From contig MU646324.1 of the NCBI GenBank assembly GCA_026770585.1, positions 75,230 through 91,091 of the forward strand: a DNA stretch of 15,862 nucleotides, given 5' to 3'. A model generated the notes under the pieces. It was not told where the DNA came from, did no database searches, and worked only from the letters and a program-made list of their open reading frames with translations. A program made the translations under genes and the position numbers. Shown here in pieces: positions 1 to 7,928 of this stretch (position 1 is the stretch's first letter; each line of letters starts with the position of its first letter). The DNA comes from Baffinella frigidus (Eukaryota > Cryptophyceae > Cryptomonadales > Baffinellaceae).

Positions 1-120
1 CTCCCGCCCCCTGACAGCCGGCCCCGCGCCTGGTTCAGGCTTTCGGGTTCACTAAAAGCAAACGCGCTTTCTTAGTTACTGCGGGATCGATCAGGCCGTG
101 TCCCGCCGTGAGCCTTAAGG

Positions 121-690
121 TGTCGGGTTCCGGGTTCCGGGTGTCGGGTTCCGTGTTTCGTGTTCCGTGATCCGTGTTTCGTGTTCCGTATTCCGTGTTC
201 CGCGTTCCGTGTTCCGTGTTCCGCATTCCGGGTCCCCGTTTCCGGGTGTCGGGTTTCCAGGAGGGGTCAGACCGCCCCCCCCCTATCCCCCGGCTCCAAA
301 GCCGTCGTCCAAAACGACTTCGTGTTCGGAACACGGAACTCCGTGTTTCGTGTTTCGTCTTCCAGGTTTCGGGTGTCAAGGAGGGGAGGGACCGGCTCCC
401 CCCAATCCCCCGGCCCCGACGCCGTCTTCCAAAACTCCACCCCGGGGCGGGGCGGGAGGGTTAGGGTTATGATTTCGTGTTTCAGGTTCCGGGTTTCGTG
501 TTTCGTGTTTCAGGTTCCGGGTTCCGGGTTTCGAGTTTATAGCTTCGGGTTCCGGCTTCCGGAGTTCGGCTCTCGGCTCTCGGGTTCCTGGTTTCAGGTT
601 TCGTGTTTCCAAGAGGGGCAAGAGGGGTCAGACCGGCTCCCCCCTATCCCCCGGCTCCAACGCCGTCGTCCAAAACTCGACCCCCCCCAG
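121..690 (+). repeat. GTTCCGT-type heptamer satellite alternating with a 65-bp GC-rich module (3 copies)
   Basis: The sequence runs in 7-base steps such as GTTCCGG, GTTTCGT, GTTCCGT and ATTCCGT, with many point variants. A non-satellite module starting GAGGGG and reaching GCCGTCGTCCAAAAC interrupts it three times, at about 259-320, 379-442 and 620-688. The copies differ by scattered substitutions and small length changes. Long open frames on both strands follow from the 7-base period lacking stops and are not taken as genes. The heptamer resembles a degenerate TTTAGGG telomere-type unit, which is inference. Confidence 0.85.
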
Positions 691-710
691 CACGCCCAAC
701 GACAGCCCCC

Positions 711-1692
711 AGAGGAGAAGGTCGGCGATCCCCGAAAGGAGGCGTTTGACGCGGGATCGGAGGAGGAAAACCGTTGGGAGGCCTTGCCCCTGAAAGTGCC
801 CCAGGGCTTTAGTTTCGGCCAAAAACGTCAACTTAAACCCTCACGCGTCAACTTAAATCGTCAAATGTCGAATACCTGCGGATAGTTAACTTAAAAGTCT
901 CAAGAGGAGGAGGAGGTCGGCGATCCCCGAAAGAAGACGTTTAACGTGGGGTCGGAGGAGGAAGACTGTTGGGAGGCCTTGCCCCTGCGGATAGCAAACC
1001 CTCAAGCGTCAACTTAAAGCCGAAAACGTCAACTTAAACCCTCAAACATCAACTTCTGCGGATAGTCAACTCAAGAGAAGAAGGTCGGCGATCCCCGAAA
1101 GAAGACGCTTGACGCGGGATCGGAGGAGGAACACTGTTGGGAGGCCTTGCCCCTGCGGATCATCGATGGACAAGGATCATAAGTCAACTTAGACCCTCAG
1201 ACGTCAACTTAAACCCTCAAATGTCAACTTAAAATCAAATTTCAACTCCCTGCGGATAGTCAACTTAAAAGTCTCAAGAGGAGGAGAAGGTCGGCGATCC
1301 CCGAAAGGAGGCGTTTGACGCGGGATCGGAGGAGGAAGACCGTTGGGAGGCCTTGCCCCTGCGGATCATCGATGGTGAAAGTTCATTCGTCAACTTAGAC
1401 CCTCAGACGTCAACTTCTGCGGATAGCCCCTGCGGACCATGGATGGTAAAGCCGAAAACGTCAACTTAAACCCTCATGTGTCAACTTGAACCCTCAGACG
1501 TCAACTTAAACCCTCAAACGTCAACTTCTGCGGATAGTCAGCTTAAAACTCTCAAGAAGAGGAGGTCGGCGATCCCCGAAAGGAGACGTTTGACGCGGGA
1601 TCAGAGGAGGAAGACTGGTGGGAAGCCTTGCCCCTGGGGGTGGTAAAGCCGACGCGGGATCAGAGGAGGAAGACTGTTGAGAGGCCTTGCCC
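711..1692 (+). repeat. Array of six exon-like 81-bp modules separated by CAACTTAAACCCTCAAA repeats
   Basis: A module of about 81 bp occurs at about 712-792, 904-988, 1074-1155, 1277-1361 and 1555-1635, with a shortened copy at 1651-1692. In one plus frame it reads E-E-K-VGDPRKEAFDAGSEEE-D-R-WEALPL. All five long copies keep this frame open; the sixth has TGA in place of the tryptophan codon. Copies differ at both silent and replacement sites (K/E, A/T, F/L, D/N/H, R/C/W). Between modules lie about twenty copies of a short unit containing CGTCAACTTAAACCCTCAAA or CTGCGGATAGTCAACTT. No start codon or convincing splice donor follows the module, so I call it an exon-derived or exon-like repeat rather than a working gene. 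The peptide family was not recognised. Confidence 0.75.
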
Positions 1693-2260
1693 CCTGTGGG
1701 TTGTAAAGCCGAAAACGTCAACTGAACCTGTCAAACGTCAACCCCCTGCGTAAAACCTCACACGTCAACTTCTGTGGATAATGAACTCTCGAATGTCAAC
1801 TTGCGAATCACACACACAACGGGTTGAGAGACACGGTGCTTCCACTCGAGAACGCCAGAGGGACCTATTTAAAACCGATGTGCTTTTAAAAGTGGGCATT
1901 TGTGTAGTAACTTTCGCTGAATGATCACGTGACTCTGCTCAAATTGCACAGTCAGGAGGTTACTTTACCTTATCCTGGTACAAATATTTACAACCCCACA
2001 TGTAAATAGGCCCCTCTAGCAATCTCGAGTGGTTGGAGCCCCCGGGGGTACCGGAGGAAATACCAATAATAATAATATTTTATAATTTGTACCATAACGA
2101 GTTACTTTACAAAACTAATTATAGGCTGCGTCACTATGAAAATACCGTATGGGCAAGGACCCTGGAATCGATAGGTGGAAGGAAAGCATGTTGTTTTTTT
2201 ACTTGGAAAAAAACTCCCTCACTCCTAAACCCTAAACTTTAAACCCTAGCTGGCGGGTCG
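1693..2260. other. AT-rich intergenic stretch without a recognisable gene
   Basis: No credible coding region is seen. The stretch has one isolated copy of the foldback-core motif, TGTGTAGTAACTTTCGC at 1901-1917, without a clear partner. It has a short inverted pair GGTACAAAT / ATTTGTACC near 1976 and 2085, and a few telomere-like units (CCTAAACCCTAAAC) at 2224-2237. The small open frame at 2033-2242 has no coding signature. Confidence 0.5.
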
Positions 2261-2410
2261 ATCCGGGGGCATGTTTAAGTTAGAAGGAAATGGATCCCTG
2301 TGTGTTCATAGGAGTTGGACGAATTTTAATGAGGGCCCTAGGTAAATTTAATTAGGGCCATAATCCGGTTTGATAGGCCATTTTCTTTTGAATTAAACAT
2401 GTTCCCGGAT
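2261..2410. mobile_element. Non-autonomous foldback element with ATCCGGG ends (copy 1)
   Basis: The left end ATCCGGGGGCATGTTTAA matches the reverse complement of the right end, which reads ATCCGGGAACATGTTTAA. The arms continue for about 33 bp to GGAAATGG / CCATTTTC. The element is 150 bp with no open frame. Flanking octamers GCGGGTCG (2253-2260) and GAGGGTGG (2411-2418) agree at 6 of 8 positions, suggesting an old 8-bp target-site duplication. Elements at 12559-12694 and 13527-13643 share the terminal ATCCGGG (ATTCGGG at one end). Confidence 0.7.
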
Positions 2411-2416
2411 GAGGGT

Positions 2417-2465
2417 GGAACCTGGGCGTGAGCGAAGGAGAGGTCGTCCGAGTAGAACACATCCG
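2417..2465 (+). repeat. Direct repeat, copy 1 (second copy 2644-2692)
   Basis: The 49-bp segment containing CCTGGGCGTGAGCGAAGGAG and AGTAGAACACATCCG recurs 227 bp downstream with a few substitutions. The first hairpin-bearing repeat (2479-2579) lies between the two copies. Confidence 0.75.
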
Positions 2466-2478
2466 CCCCTAGTTTGTC

Positions 2479-2579
2479 TGGTCACGTGTCTACACGCTTT
2501 CCGTGTCGATACGTGACCAACTCCCCACACAACGCCTACAATCGACATTTAAAAAGGGTGCGTGGGTAGCCTCGTGTGG
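2479..2579 (+). repeat. Dispersed 100-bp repeat with a TGGTCACGTG hairpin, copy 1
   Basis: It starts with an inverted pair, TGGTCACGTG ... CGTGACCA (2479-2518), followed by ACTCCCCACACAACGCCTAC and ending GTAGCCTCGTGTGG. A second copy lies about 10.7 kb away at 13188-13289, with the same order and only scattered differences, so this is a dispersed repeat. The loop between the arms differs most between copies. No coding capacity is seen. Confidence 0.75.
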
Positions 2580-2954
2580 AACGGAGAAGACCTTCGGGTT
2601 TCGGGGTTCGGGTTGAGGTTTATGGCTTAGGGTTTAGGGTTTGGAAACCTGGGCGTGCGCGAAGGAAAGGTCGTCAGAGTAGAACACATCCGGCCGTCCT
2701 TGTACCGGCCATCCGAAGTACGCGGGGCCCGCCACCCGCGCGTTCAACTGCACCGAGAGAGGAAAATGTGCGTTTCACGGATCGAAACCAACTACCAACC
2801 CGCTCAGAGACCTTCTTCCAGATTTTGAAATGGTGCCGCCCCGCGCGTTTACCTACACCGAGTGAGGAAAGTGTGTGTGTTACAAATCGAACCCAACCGT
2901 TAATTACTGGTCGAAACCAAAATGGCCACCATGCACCGATCTCGCCACGCGCAT
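2580..2954. other. Intergenic DNA with a short telomere-like run and the second 49-bp direct repeat
   Basis: The region holds TTAGGGTTTAGGGTTTGG at about 2627-2644 and direct repeat copy 2 at 2644-2692. The open frame across 2576-2956 starts in repeat DNA and ends in the next foldback element, and shows no domain or splice signal. Confidence 0.5.
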
Positions 2955-3103
2955 GATCTCATAGGAAAACGGTTTTAATTTAACACTTTTGGATTCAATG
3001 AAAATTACTACACGACTGCTTTAATATTACTAGTAAAACTCATTATGTGCGGTAAATTTCATAACCAGATTTTTTCAAATTAAAACCGTTTTCCTATGAG
3101 ATC
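2955..3103. mobile_element. Foldback element with 27-bp perfect arms and GTGTAGTAA-type core
   Basis: The left arm (2955-2981, starting GATCTCATAGGAAAACGG) is the exact reverse complement of the right arm (3077-3103). A second inverted pair lies inside, ATGAAAATTACTACAC (2998-3013) against GTGCGGTAAATTTCAT (3047-3062). The element is 149 bp with no reading frame. GATC at both ends can be read as a 4-bp target-site duplication or as the palindromic tip of the arms. Diverged versions of the same outer arms border the larger element at 8451-8778. Confidence 0.85.
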
Positions 3104-3146
3104 TTTCAGGAGGTGGATCTTGGCACCCCGGACGTGGGTGCCCTGC

Positions 3147-3223
3147 CGGAACCCGAAACCATAAGCCCGAAACCCGAAACCTGAAACCTGAAAGACGAAA
3201 CCCGAAACCTGGAACCTGAAAGT
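3147..3223 (-). repeat. Heptamer run CCTGAAA / CCCGAAA
   Basis: About eleven 7-base units (CCCGAAA, CCTGAAA, GACGAAA, CCTGGAA) read as TTTCAGG/TTTCGGG on the minus strand. It belongs to the same heptamer group as 121-690 and 8995-9183. Between here and 3455 I see no gene. Confidence 0.8.
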
Positions 3224-3455
3224 TGAAACGAGTTTCCCCATAAGGCCCACTGGGGTTTTCCCGTGCGGTTGATAGCAGTTTTGGCGGGCGGCAAGTAGGA
3301 GGTGTGAATGGTTTTCATGAGAATGGTTTCCCCATCGGGTGGCCACTCCTAAACAATGCAAATATTTCCATTACCGGAATTGGTATTAAACCGTCACATT
3401 TCCCATTGTTTCATTCTCCGTGGCCAACAGATGCGAACACTGCTCTGGGAAGGAC

Positions 3456-3506
3456 CTCGTTTTCGATCGTCTCTTTGAGCCAAGTGGGCGACGTCGTGCA
3501 GCCCCG
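3456..3506 (-). pseudogene. Degenerate copy of the 3' half of the membrane-protein exon at 3693-3818
   Basis: On the minus strand CTGCACGACGTCGCC, then TGGCTCAAAGAGACGATCG, then AAAACGAG followed by GTCC repeat the end of the exon at 3693-3818. About 11 bases between the two blocks are missing, which breaks the frame. The position equivalent to the donor (GAG|GT) is kept. It lies about 190 bp beyond the intact exon in the direction of transcription, so it is a local duplication that has decayed. Confidence 0.65.
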
Positions 3507-3692
3507 TCCGGCGCTTCGGATATTCGCTCCTTAGGACCCTACGGTAGGACATCTCTAAGGACCTAGGGGGTTCCTAGGGGGGGTGAATAGATGGCTGGTG
3601 CACTTTCAAGTTTCCCTCTGGGGGAAATCCCGTGCTCGGAAAACCCAATTTAATCTGCTACGGGTTGGTGTGGGTTGGTGGGAAGGAAATAC

Positions 3693-3818
3693 CTCGTCCT
3701 CGATCGTCTCTTTGAGCCACGTGGCGGCGTCGTAGGCCACGTCGTGCAGCCCCGCGTTGAGGAAGAAGAAGATGCCGACGACTGTCGTGCACGTGACCCC
3801 CATCACGAGCACCGTCGC
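3693..3818 (-). CDS. Internal exon of a membrane protein (42 codons)
   Basis: The exon reads through in one minus frame with no stop. It starts after an AG (ATGACAG|GCG) and ends GAG|GTATTT, so both borders are phase 0 and the length is exactly 42 codons. The peptide begins ATVLVMGVTCTTVVGIFFFL, a clear hydrophobic membrane segment, then a hydrophilic stretch with LHDVAYDAATWLKETIEDE. It joins in phase with the exon at 4467-4543, which also ends in a membrane segment. Two closely spaced membrane passes followed by a hydrophilic, probably extracytoplasmic region with a TC-T-x-V-G motif loosely recall tweety/prominin-like membrane proteins, but that is a weak impression from memory. The next downstream exon was not found; only a broken copy of this exon lies at 3456-3506. 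Whether the gene is still expressed is unknown. Confidence 0.55.
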
Positions 3819-4466
3819 CTGTCATTATGCCAGTCGTGATTGTGTTACCAAGACAGTCGTGTCTGTTACCATGCCAGTCGTGTCTGTGTTACCGTCGTGC
3901 ACGTCACGCCCATCACGAGCACTGTCACCTGCCCCAATAGTCGGTGTTTGTTTGTCACAAAAATGAGAGTCGCTACTGTGTTACCATGCCAGTCGTGTCT
4001 GAGTTACCATCCACCCCCATCACGACCACAGTCACCTGCCAACCGTTGCGGATTACGGTGAAGGGAAACGCTCTCTAGCCCTGCCTCAAGCCTATTCGGG
4101 CGGCCCCACGTTGAGGAAGAAGAAGATGCCGACGACGGTGGTGCACGTCACGCCCATCACGAGCACCGTCGCCTGTCATCACGCCAGTCGTGACTGTGTT
4201 AGAAATTGATGACAGTCGTGACTGTGTTACCAAGACAGTCGTGTCTGTGTTACAGTGGTGCACGTCACGCCCATCACAATGTCGGTCACCTATTTTGGGC
4301 GTAGGGTTGAGGAAAACGCCAACCGTTGCGGTTCAGGGTTGAGGGAGCACTTGACCCTCATCACGAGCACCGTCGCCTGTCATCATGCCAGTCGTGACTG
4401 TGTTACCAAGACAGTCGTGACTGTGTTGCCAAGACAGTCGCGTCTGTGTTTGGAGGGGCGGCGGAC
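3819..4466 (-). repeat. Intron expanded by partial copies of the downstream exon and GTCGTGACTGTGTTACC repeats
   Basis: This 648-bp interval lies between two phase-0 exon borders. It contains at least five fragments matching the first half of the exon at 3693-3818: 3892-3931, 4012-4038, 4101-4172, 4254-4291 and 4353-4376. The fragment at 4101-4172 covers 72 bases and keeps the frame through the membrane segment (GIFFFLN). Between them run copies of a unit like CAGTCGTGACTGTGTTACCA. Each fragment starts at or near the exon's own 5' splice border, so the duplicated unit includes the acceptor region. Confidence 0.7.
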
Positions 4467-4543
4467 CTGGTAGACGAAGTAAGCGACGAGGGAGCAGAGG
4501 AGGAGGCACGCGTAGACAAACGTCGCGCGCCGGTGCCGCGGGC
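4467..4543 (-). CDS. Upstream exon of the same membrane protein (25 codons plus 2 bases)
   Basis: The exon follows an AT-rich intron end with a branch-point-like GACTAAT and the acceptor AATCAG, and ends CAG|GTCCGC. It contributes two bases to a split codon and then 25 codons: PRHRRATFVYACLLLCSLVA, continuing YFVYQ. The basic residues before a roughly 17-residue hydrophobic run are typical of a membrane segment. Its phase-0 end matches the phase-0 start of the exon at 3693-3818. The next 5' exon would lie beyond the GGTGTAT satellite (4612-4925) and was not found. Confidence 0.5.
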
Positions 4544-4611
4544 CTGATTGATTTATTAATTAATTAGTCAATTAATTATTATTAATCAATGGATTTAGGG
4601 CTTACGGTGTA

Positions 4612-4925
4612 TTGTGTATGGTGCATGGTGTGTGGTGTGTGGTGTGTGGTGTGTGGTGTGTGGTGTGTGGTGTGCGGTGTGTGGTGTGTGGTGCGTGGTG
4701 TATGGTGTATGGTGTATGGTGTATGGTGTATGGTGTGTGGTGTGTGGTGCATGGTGTACGGTGTATGGTGTATGGTGTATGGTGTATGGTGTATGGTGTA
4801 TGGTGTATGGTGTATGTTGCATGGTGTATGGTGCATGGTGTATGGTGTATGGTGTATGGTGTATGGTGCATGGTGTATGTTGCATGGTGCATGTTGTATG
4901 GTGTATGGTGTATGGTGTATGGTGC
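4612..4925 (+). repeat. GGTGTAT / GGTGTGT heptamer satellite
   Basis: About 45 tandem 7-base units. The first third is mostly GGTGTGT, the rest GGTGTAT with interspersed GGTGCAT and a few TTGCATG variants. Because the unit lacks stop codons on either strand, long cysteine/tryptophan-rich open frames appear in several frames; they are artefacts of periodicity. If the membrane-protein gene is real, the array lies in an intron or 5' of it. Confidence 0.95.
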
Positions 4926-4971
4926 ATGGTCCAGGGTTCGGTGTGTAGGGTTCAGAGGGGAGGTGCGGGTC

Positions 4972-5396
4972 TGTGGCGCATATCGAGGTCAAGATCGTAC
5001 AGAGTAACGTGGTGTGTACTCGTATCTATATACGTGTGTGTACGTATATGAATACGTATGTGTGTGGGGGGGCGGGACGTCTTTGTATGTGTGTACGTAT
5101 AAGTATACGTGTGTGTACGTATATGTACACGTATATGTGTGTGGGGTGGCGGGACGTATACGTATATGTGGGTTGGGGGCGGGACCGTGGCGCGTATCGA
5201 GGTCGAGATCGTAGAGAGTCACGTGATGGCCATCATGTCACTCGGAAGGGAATACATGGTGGCCATGTATTTCGAGTATGCGCATGTGCATGTGCATGTG
5301 CATGTGCATGTGCATGTGCATGTGCATGTGCATGTGCATGTGCATGTATATGTACATGTATATGTATATGTATATGTATATGTGCATGTATATGTT

Positions 5397-5445
<49 letters not shown>

Positions 5446-5531
5446 GTGTATATGTATATGTATATGTATGTGTGGGGGGGCGCGTACCGTGGCGCGTATC
5501 GAGGTCGAGATCGTAGAGAGTCACGTGATGC
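4972..5531 (+). repeat. Three copies of a 44-bp module embedded in GTATAC and hexamer microsatellites
   Basis: The module GTGGCGCGTATCGAGGTCGA, continuing to TCACGTGATG, occurs at about 4972-5014, 5186-5227 and 5488-5529. Copies 2 and 3 are nearly identical; copy 1 differs at several positions, mostly replacement changes if read as protein, so it is unlikely to be maintained as coding. Between the copies lie irregular GTATACGTGTGTGTACGTAT runs with short GGGGGGGCGGGAC segments. The sharp conservation of the module against the variable spacers is the notable point. Confidence 0.8.
5282..5471 (+). repeat. Hexamer microsatellite TGCATG changing to TATATG
   Basis: About eleven perfect TGCATG units (to about 5346) are followed by TATATG units with a few TACATG, TGCATG and TTTATG variants to about 5471. 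Translations give alternating Met-Cys/Met-Tyr or His-Val runs on both strands and are not genes. Confidence 0.95.
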
Positions 5532-5552
5532 CCGCACGCTAGCGACCACGAC

Positions 5553-5601
5553 AGCGAAGTCAGGCCACCCGCGATCCCCGCCCCTGCGAGAAACACCTGC
5601 G
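5553..5601 (+). repeat. 49-bp direct repeat, copy 1 (copy 2 at 5747-5795)
   Basis: TCAGGCCACCCGCGATCCCC and the following CACCTGCG recur 194 bp downstream with a few changes. The intervening DNA (5602-5746) contains an imperfect inverted pair, CCCCAGAGTCTTC ... AACTCTGGCG, and two AAAAGTCAA motifs that recur at 15547-15555. It may be an element inserted within, or duplicated with, the repeat. No gene is seen between 5530 and 5810. Confidence 0.75.
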
Positions 5602-5811
5602 ACGGTTGAGGGGTCAACACCCCAGAGTCTTCGAAGGGGCCGCCAAAAGTCAATTCCCCTTCAAGGCAGAGGTTTTCAAAAGTCAACAACCGTTCCCTGA
5701 AGGGTATAAAAAATTCAACCCCTCCCAGAACTCTGGCGTGGTAGATAGCGATGTCAGGCCACCCGCGATCCCCGCCCCCGCAAGGAGCACCTGCGCGGGT
5801 TTGGGGTGCAG

Positions 5812-5895
5812 GGTTTTATTCCCGGCACAGGATAGATGGGGTTTTATTCCCGGCACAGGATAGATGGGGTTTCATTCCCGGCACAGAATAGATGC
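5812..5895 (+). repeat. 28-bp tandem repeat, three copies
   Basis: The unit starts GGTTTTATTCCCGGCACAGG and ends ATAGATGG. Copies start at 5812, 5840 and 5868; the third has C for T at one position and AGAATAG for AGGATAG. Confidence 0.95.
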
Positions 5896-5920
5896 TATGG
5901 GATCCCGGTTCCCCGCCTGA

Positions 5921-6142
5921 AATGTCTTCGAGATTTTATCTGATGGATTATCTGAGGCCGGATTTTTGAAACGACTTGGTGCGTTGTGCGAGAGAGGTGC
6001 ATTCACTTTCGGATTCCCTCTCCAAAAATGTACCTTAACCACGCCAGGTCGTTGGTCGGAATTTCAGCTACAAGTCTTTTTTAAAAAATTGTACCCGGAT
6101 CCAAAATTCTGTATTCGGATCGGACGTGGAAAGGACGAGTAG
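5921..6142 (+). other. Stop-to-stop open frame of 73 codons, possible exon
   Basis: This frame has no methionine, so it could only be an exon. It reads with a mixed, protein-like composition, for example EAGFLKRLGALCERGAFTFG and later VFFKKLYPDPKFCIRIGRGK. A possible acceptor (TTCGAG) lies near its start and a possible donor (GACGA|GTAGCT) at its end. No family is recognised and no second copy is seen. It is the only non-repetitive part of 5895-6290. Confidence is low because a frame of this length can arise by chance. Confidence 0.2.
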
Positions 6143-6293
6143 CTGCGAAATCTATGGTGGCTACGCACCATTTAGTACCAAGAAATGAAACGTTGCGCTC
6201 TGAAATTCCCAGTCATGACCTACCGTGGTACGGTGGAGGAGGATGCCCTGCGTGCTCGACGTGCACACCCAGCACGTTGCGAGATCAGCATAC

Positions 6294-6427
6294 AATCTCA
6301 TCTCGGACCACACCAGAATCTGTCCTGATGAAAAGGCGTAAGATAGCACCATTTGATGCCTAAAACAGCATATACACCCTTACCTTCCGCGTGGGGAGCC
6401 TAAGATAGCGGGACAGATTTTGTCTTG
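6294..6427 (-). mobile_element. TAAGATAGC hairpin element, copy A (inverted relative to B-D)
   Basis: The ends CCAGAATCTGTCC and GGACAGATTTTG are inverted, and inside them GTAAGATAGCACC / CCTAAGATAGCGG face each other, so the unit can fold into a hairpin. The reverse complement matches copies B (7929-8020), C (8803-8930) and D (9457-9533), including the AGGCATCAAATG-like centre and the GAAGGTAAGGGTGTATATGC block. It has no coding capacity and is probably a MITE-like family; the mobilising enzyme is unknown. Confidence 0.75.
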
Positions 6428-6532
6428 GCCCGAAGTTAAATCGCTGGCTCTGCCTCCCTCGGGCCGACAAGACTATGTCCATCCTTCCTAACACCTAGCT
6501 GGTCCAGCCGTACAAACATCTAGCAGTCCCTC

Positions 6533-6670
6533 ACTCGGTTTGACTAACTATTCTCAAGTTGACATGCTGGGTTCGCGGTACACATCCGTCAACTTTGGAG
6601 CGGAAAAGAGCCCGGGCTCACCAAATTGGCGAGACCACATAGACTGAGACAGAGCTAGGATATGAATGCA
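6533..6670 (-). repeat. Dispersed repeat R, copy 1 (others about 6972-7060 and 8297-8435)
   Basis: Plus-strand blocks AACTATTCTCAAGTTGACAT, TTTGGAGCGGAAAAGAGCC, CACCAAATTGG and ACATAGACTGAGACAGAG recur at 8297-8435 in the same order with about one change in five. A part recurs at 6972-7060. The minus translations of copies 1 and 3 stay similar (LALSQSMW / LSLSQSIC and TDVYREPS / TDLYRAPS), so the unit may derive from an exon, but it now looks like repeat DNA. Confidence 0.65.
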
Positions 6671-6750
6671 CCACGCCATAGGGCTCGAGGGAAACCTTCC
6701 TATCCTCATCAGATCGGACGAAAATGACTTAAGGTTTCTGGGCATTTCCC
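6554..6750 (-). CDS. Possible terminal exon overlapping repeat R
   Basis: After a good acceptor (CTTTTGACATCTTGCAG|GG) an open minus frame runs to TGA at 6554-6556. It begins GEMPRNLKSFSSDLMRIGRF if the first base comes from the preceding exon, and later has WCIHILALSQSMWSRQFG. The last two-thirds overlap repeat R, whose other copies decay, which argues against function. No family is recognised. It could be a 3' exon of the same gene as the fragments at 7060-7163, since the order and strand agree, but the phases cannot be confirmed. Confidence 0.25.
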
Positions 6751-7059
6751 CTGCAAGATGTCAAAAGTGGATGTTTCAAGCCCTCTGGCGTGGCCCCTCG
6801 AAAGACTACGAGGTACGCCAGCCCCGGATATCCGTTGTAACGTGACCAACAATTGCAGACTTTTGGCGTGTTTCCTAAGAAACAATCCAATAATTAACTT
6901 TAGAATGTTGCTCGTAGTGTTCTGAGTGGGCACTTTGATACGGTGGAGGAGGATGATCGGAAGGCCAAAACAATCGCCAACTTTGGAGCGGAAAAGAGCC
7001 CGAGCCCACCAAATTTGTAAGCACACATAGACTGCGGCAGAGTTGGGATTTGATTGAAC

Positions 7060-7163
7060 CTTGATGCGGTGTAGGAGGATGATCGGCAGGCCCATCCATG
7101 GGACGGACACTCCCAGAATCCCGTGAATGTCCGCCACTGGCTTGATGAAGTCGCGCGGCAGCC
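7060..7163 (-). CDS. Exon-like segment LPRDFIKPVADIHG...LLHRIK (34 codons)
   Basis: The acceptor GTATCCAG|GG and donor AAG|GTTCAA bound 104 bases: two bases completing a codon, then 34 codons. The peptide starts LPRDFIKPVADIHGILGVSV and ends PWMGLPIILLHRIK, a plausible globular or membrane-adjacent sequence. Its first third recurs four times downstream on the plus coordinate (7366-7392, 7566-7592, 7796-7820, 8033-8060). Its last ten residues recur at about 6937-6968 (GLPIILLHRIK followed by GT) and, degenerate, near 6229-6245. I do not recognise the family. It is the most complete copy in this mosaic, so it may be the source exon or simply the least decayed fragment. Confidence 0.35.
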
Positions 7164-7179
7164 CTGGATACAGCACGGG

Positions 7180-7325
7180 GTTTAGGGTTCGGGGTTTGGG
7201 GTTTGAGGTGGTTAGGGGCTGGAGGTGAGACCTACCATCAATGGGGGAAGGAGGGGGTTAGGGGTTTGAGGTTTGAGGTTTGAGGTTTGAGGTTTGAGGT
7301 GAGGGGTTCGGGAGGTAGGGGTTAG
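7180..7325 (+). repeat. GTTTGAG heptamer array with telomere-like variants
   Basis: GTTTAGGGTTCGGGGTTTGG is followed by five or more GTTTGAG units and related GGTTAGG units. A near copy occurs at 7607-7755. Both are followed by GTTAGGTAAGCGCGGGTCAG and then a partial LPRDFIK module, so satellite and module were duplicated together. Confidence 0.9.
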
Positions 7326-7365
7326 GTAAGCGCGGGTCAGTCTTTGCCGTTGAAACCCCCACTGA

Positions 7366-7592
7366 CTTAATGAAGTCGCGCGGCAGCCCTGGCCACACGA
7401 GGCTATTCAGGCACCCAATTTCAAAGTCGATTGAAGGCGTTTCCTGGGGGCAGCCGGCGCGTGTCAGCCCTTGCTGATGAAACTCCTATCCTCTCTCACG
7501 TGACCGTTCAGCCCTCGTAAGCGCACTTTTTTATGCGACGGGTCCCATGGGATGTCTGCGACGGGTTTGATGAAGTCGCACGGGAGCCCTGG
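7366..7592 (-). pseudogene. Decayed duplicate of the exon mosaic (LPRDFIK and CEGC-type fragments)
   Basis: Minus-strand fragments GLPRDFIKSVG (7366-7392) and GLPCDFIKPVADI (7566-7592) bracket a segment at about 7440-7530. That segment matches 8110-8200 (GGGGGCAGCCGGCGCGTGTC, ACTCCTATC, CACGTGACCGTTCAGCCCTC). The cysteine codons present at 8153-8212 are altered and stops appear, so this copy is not functional. Confidence 0.6.
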
Positions 7593-7606
7593 ATACAGCC
7601 GGCGCG

Positions 7607-7755
7607 TTTATGGTTTATGGTTTATGGTTTATGGTCTATGGTCTATGGTTGAGGGTCTAGGGTTTAGGGTTTGGGGGGTTGAGGTTTGAGGTTTGAGGTT
7701 TGAGGTTTGAGGTTTGAGGTTTGAGGTCTGGGGTTTGAGAGTCAGGGGTTAGGTA
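7607..7755 (+). repeat. GTTTATG then GTTTGAG heptamer array
   Basis: About six TTTATGG/TCTATGG units pass through TCTAGGGTTTAGGG into about eight GTTTGAG units. Here three heptamer variants, one of them the canonical telomere-like TTTAGGG, lie in one uninterrupted register. Confidence 0.92.
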
Positions 7756-7928
7756 AGCGCGGGTCAGTCTTTGTCGTTGAAACTCCCACCAGCCCTGATG
7801 AAGTCGCGCGGCAGCCCTGGCCACACGAGGCTATTCAGTCACCCAATGTAAAAGTAGCCGTTTTCTGGAGAGTTGGTCATGTGTCACTCCGAAAAACTCT
7901 CGTGTGGTCCCGATGATGTCCGCCACGG

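Noticed and set aside
160-885. 241-codon plus frame
   Set aside because: Most of it is GTTCCGT heptamer translation (repeated FRV/CRVS). Only the final part overlaps the repeated VGDPRKE module, which is annotated separately.
3840-4473. Possible CRISPR-like array of GTCGTGACTGTGTTACC units
   Set aside because: Spacing and units are irregular, the spacers are themselves copies of an exon fragment, and the context is eukaryotic.
4582-5051. Several 96-145 codon open frames on both strands rich in Cys-Met-Val-Tyr-Gly or His-Thr
   Set aside because: They follow from the GGTGTAT heptamer, which lacks stops in every frame. No start context, splice signal or domain is present.
4973-5700. Open frames of 97-189 codons through the ATGTGC/TATATG hexamers
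   Set aside because: Periodic Met-Tyr, His-Val and Thr-Tyr runs on both strands are microsatellite artefacts.
6154-6363. 69-codon plus frame starting MVATHHLVPRNE
   Set aside because: It ends inside hairpin element copy A, and its middle covers a decayed LLHR fragment of the opposite strand.
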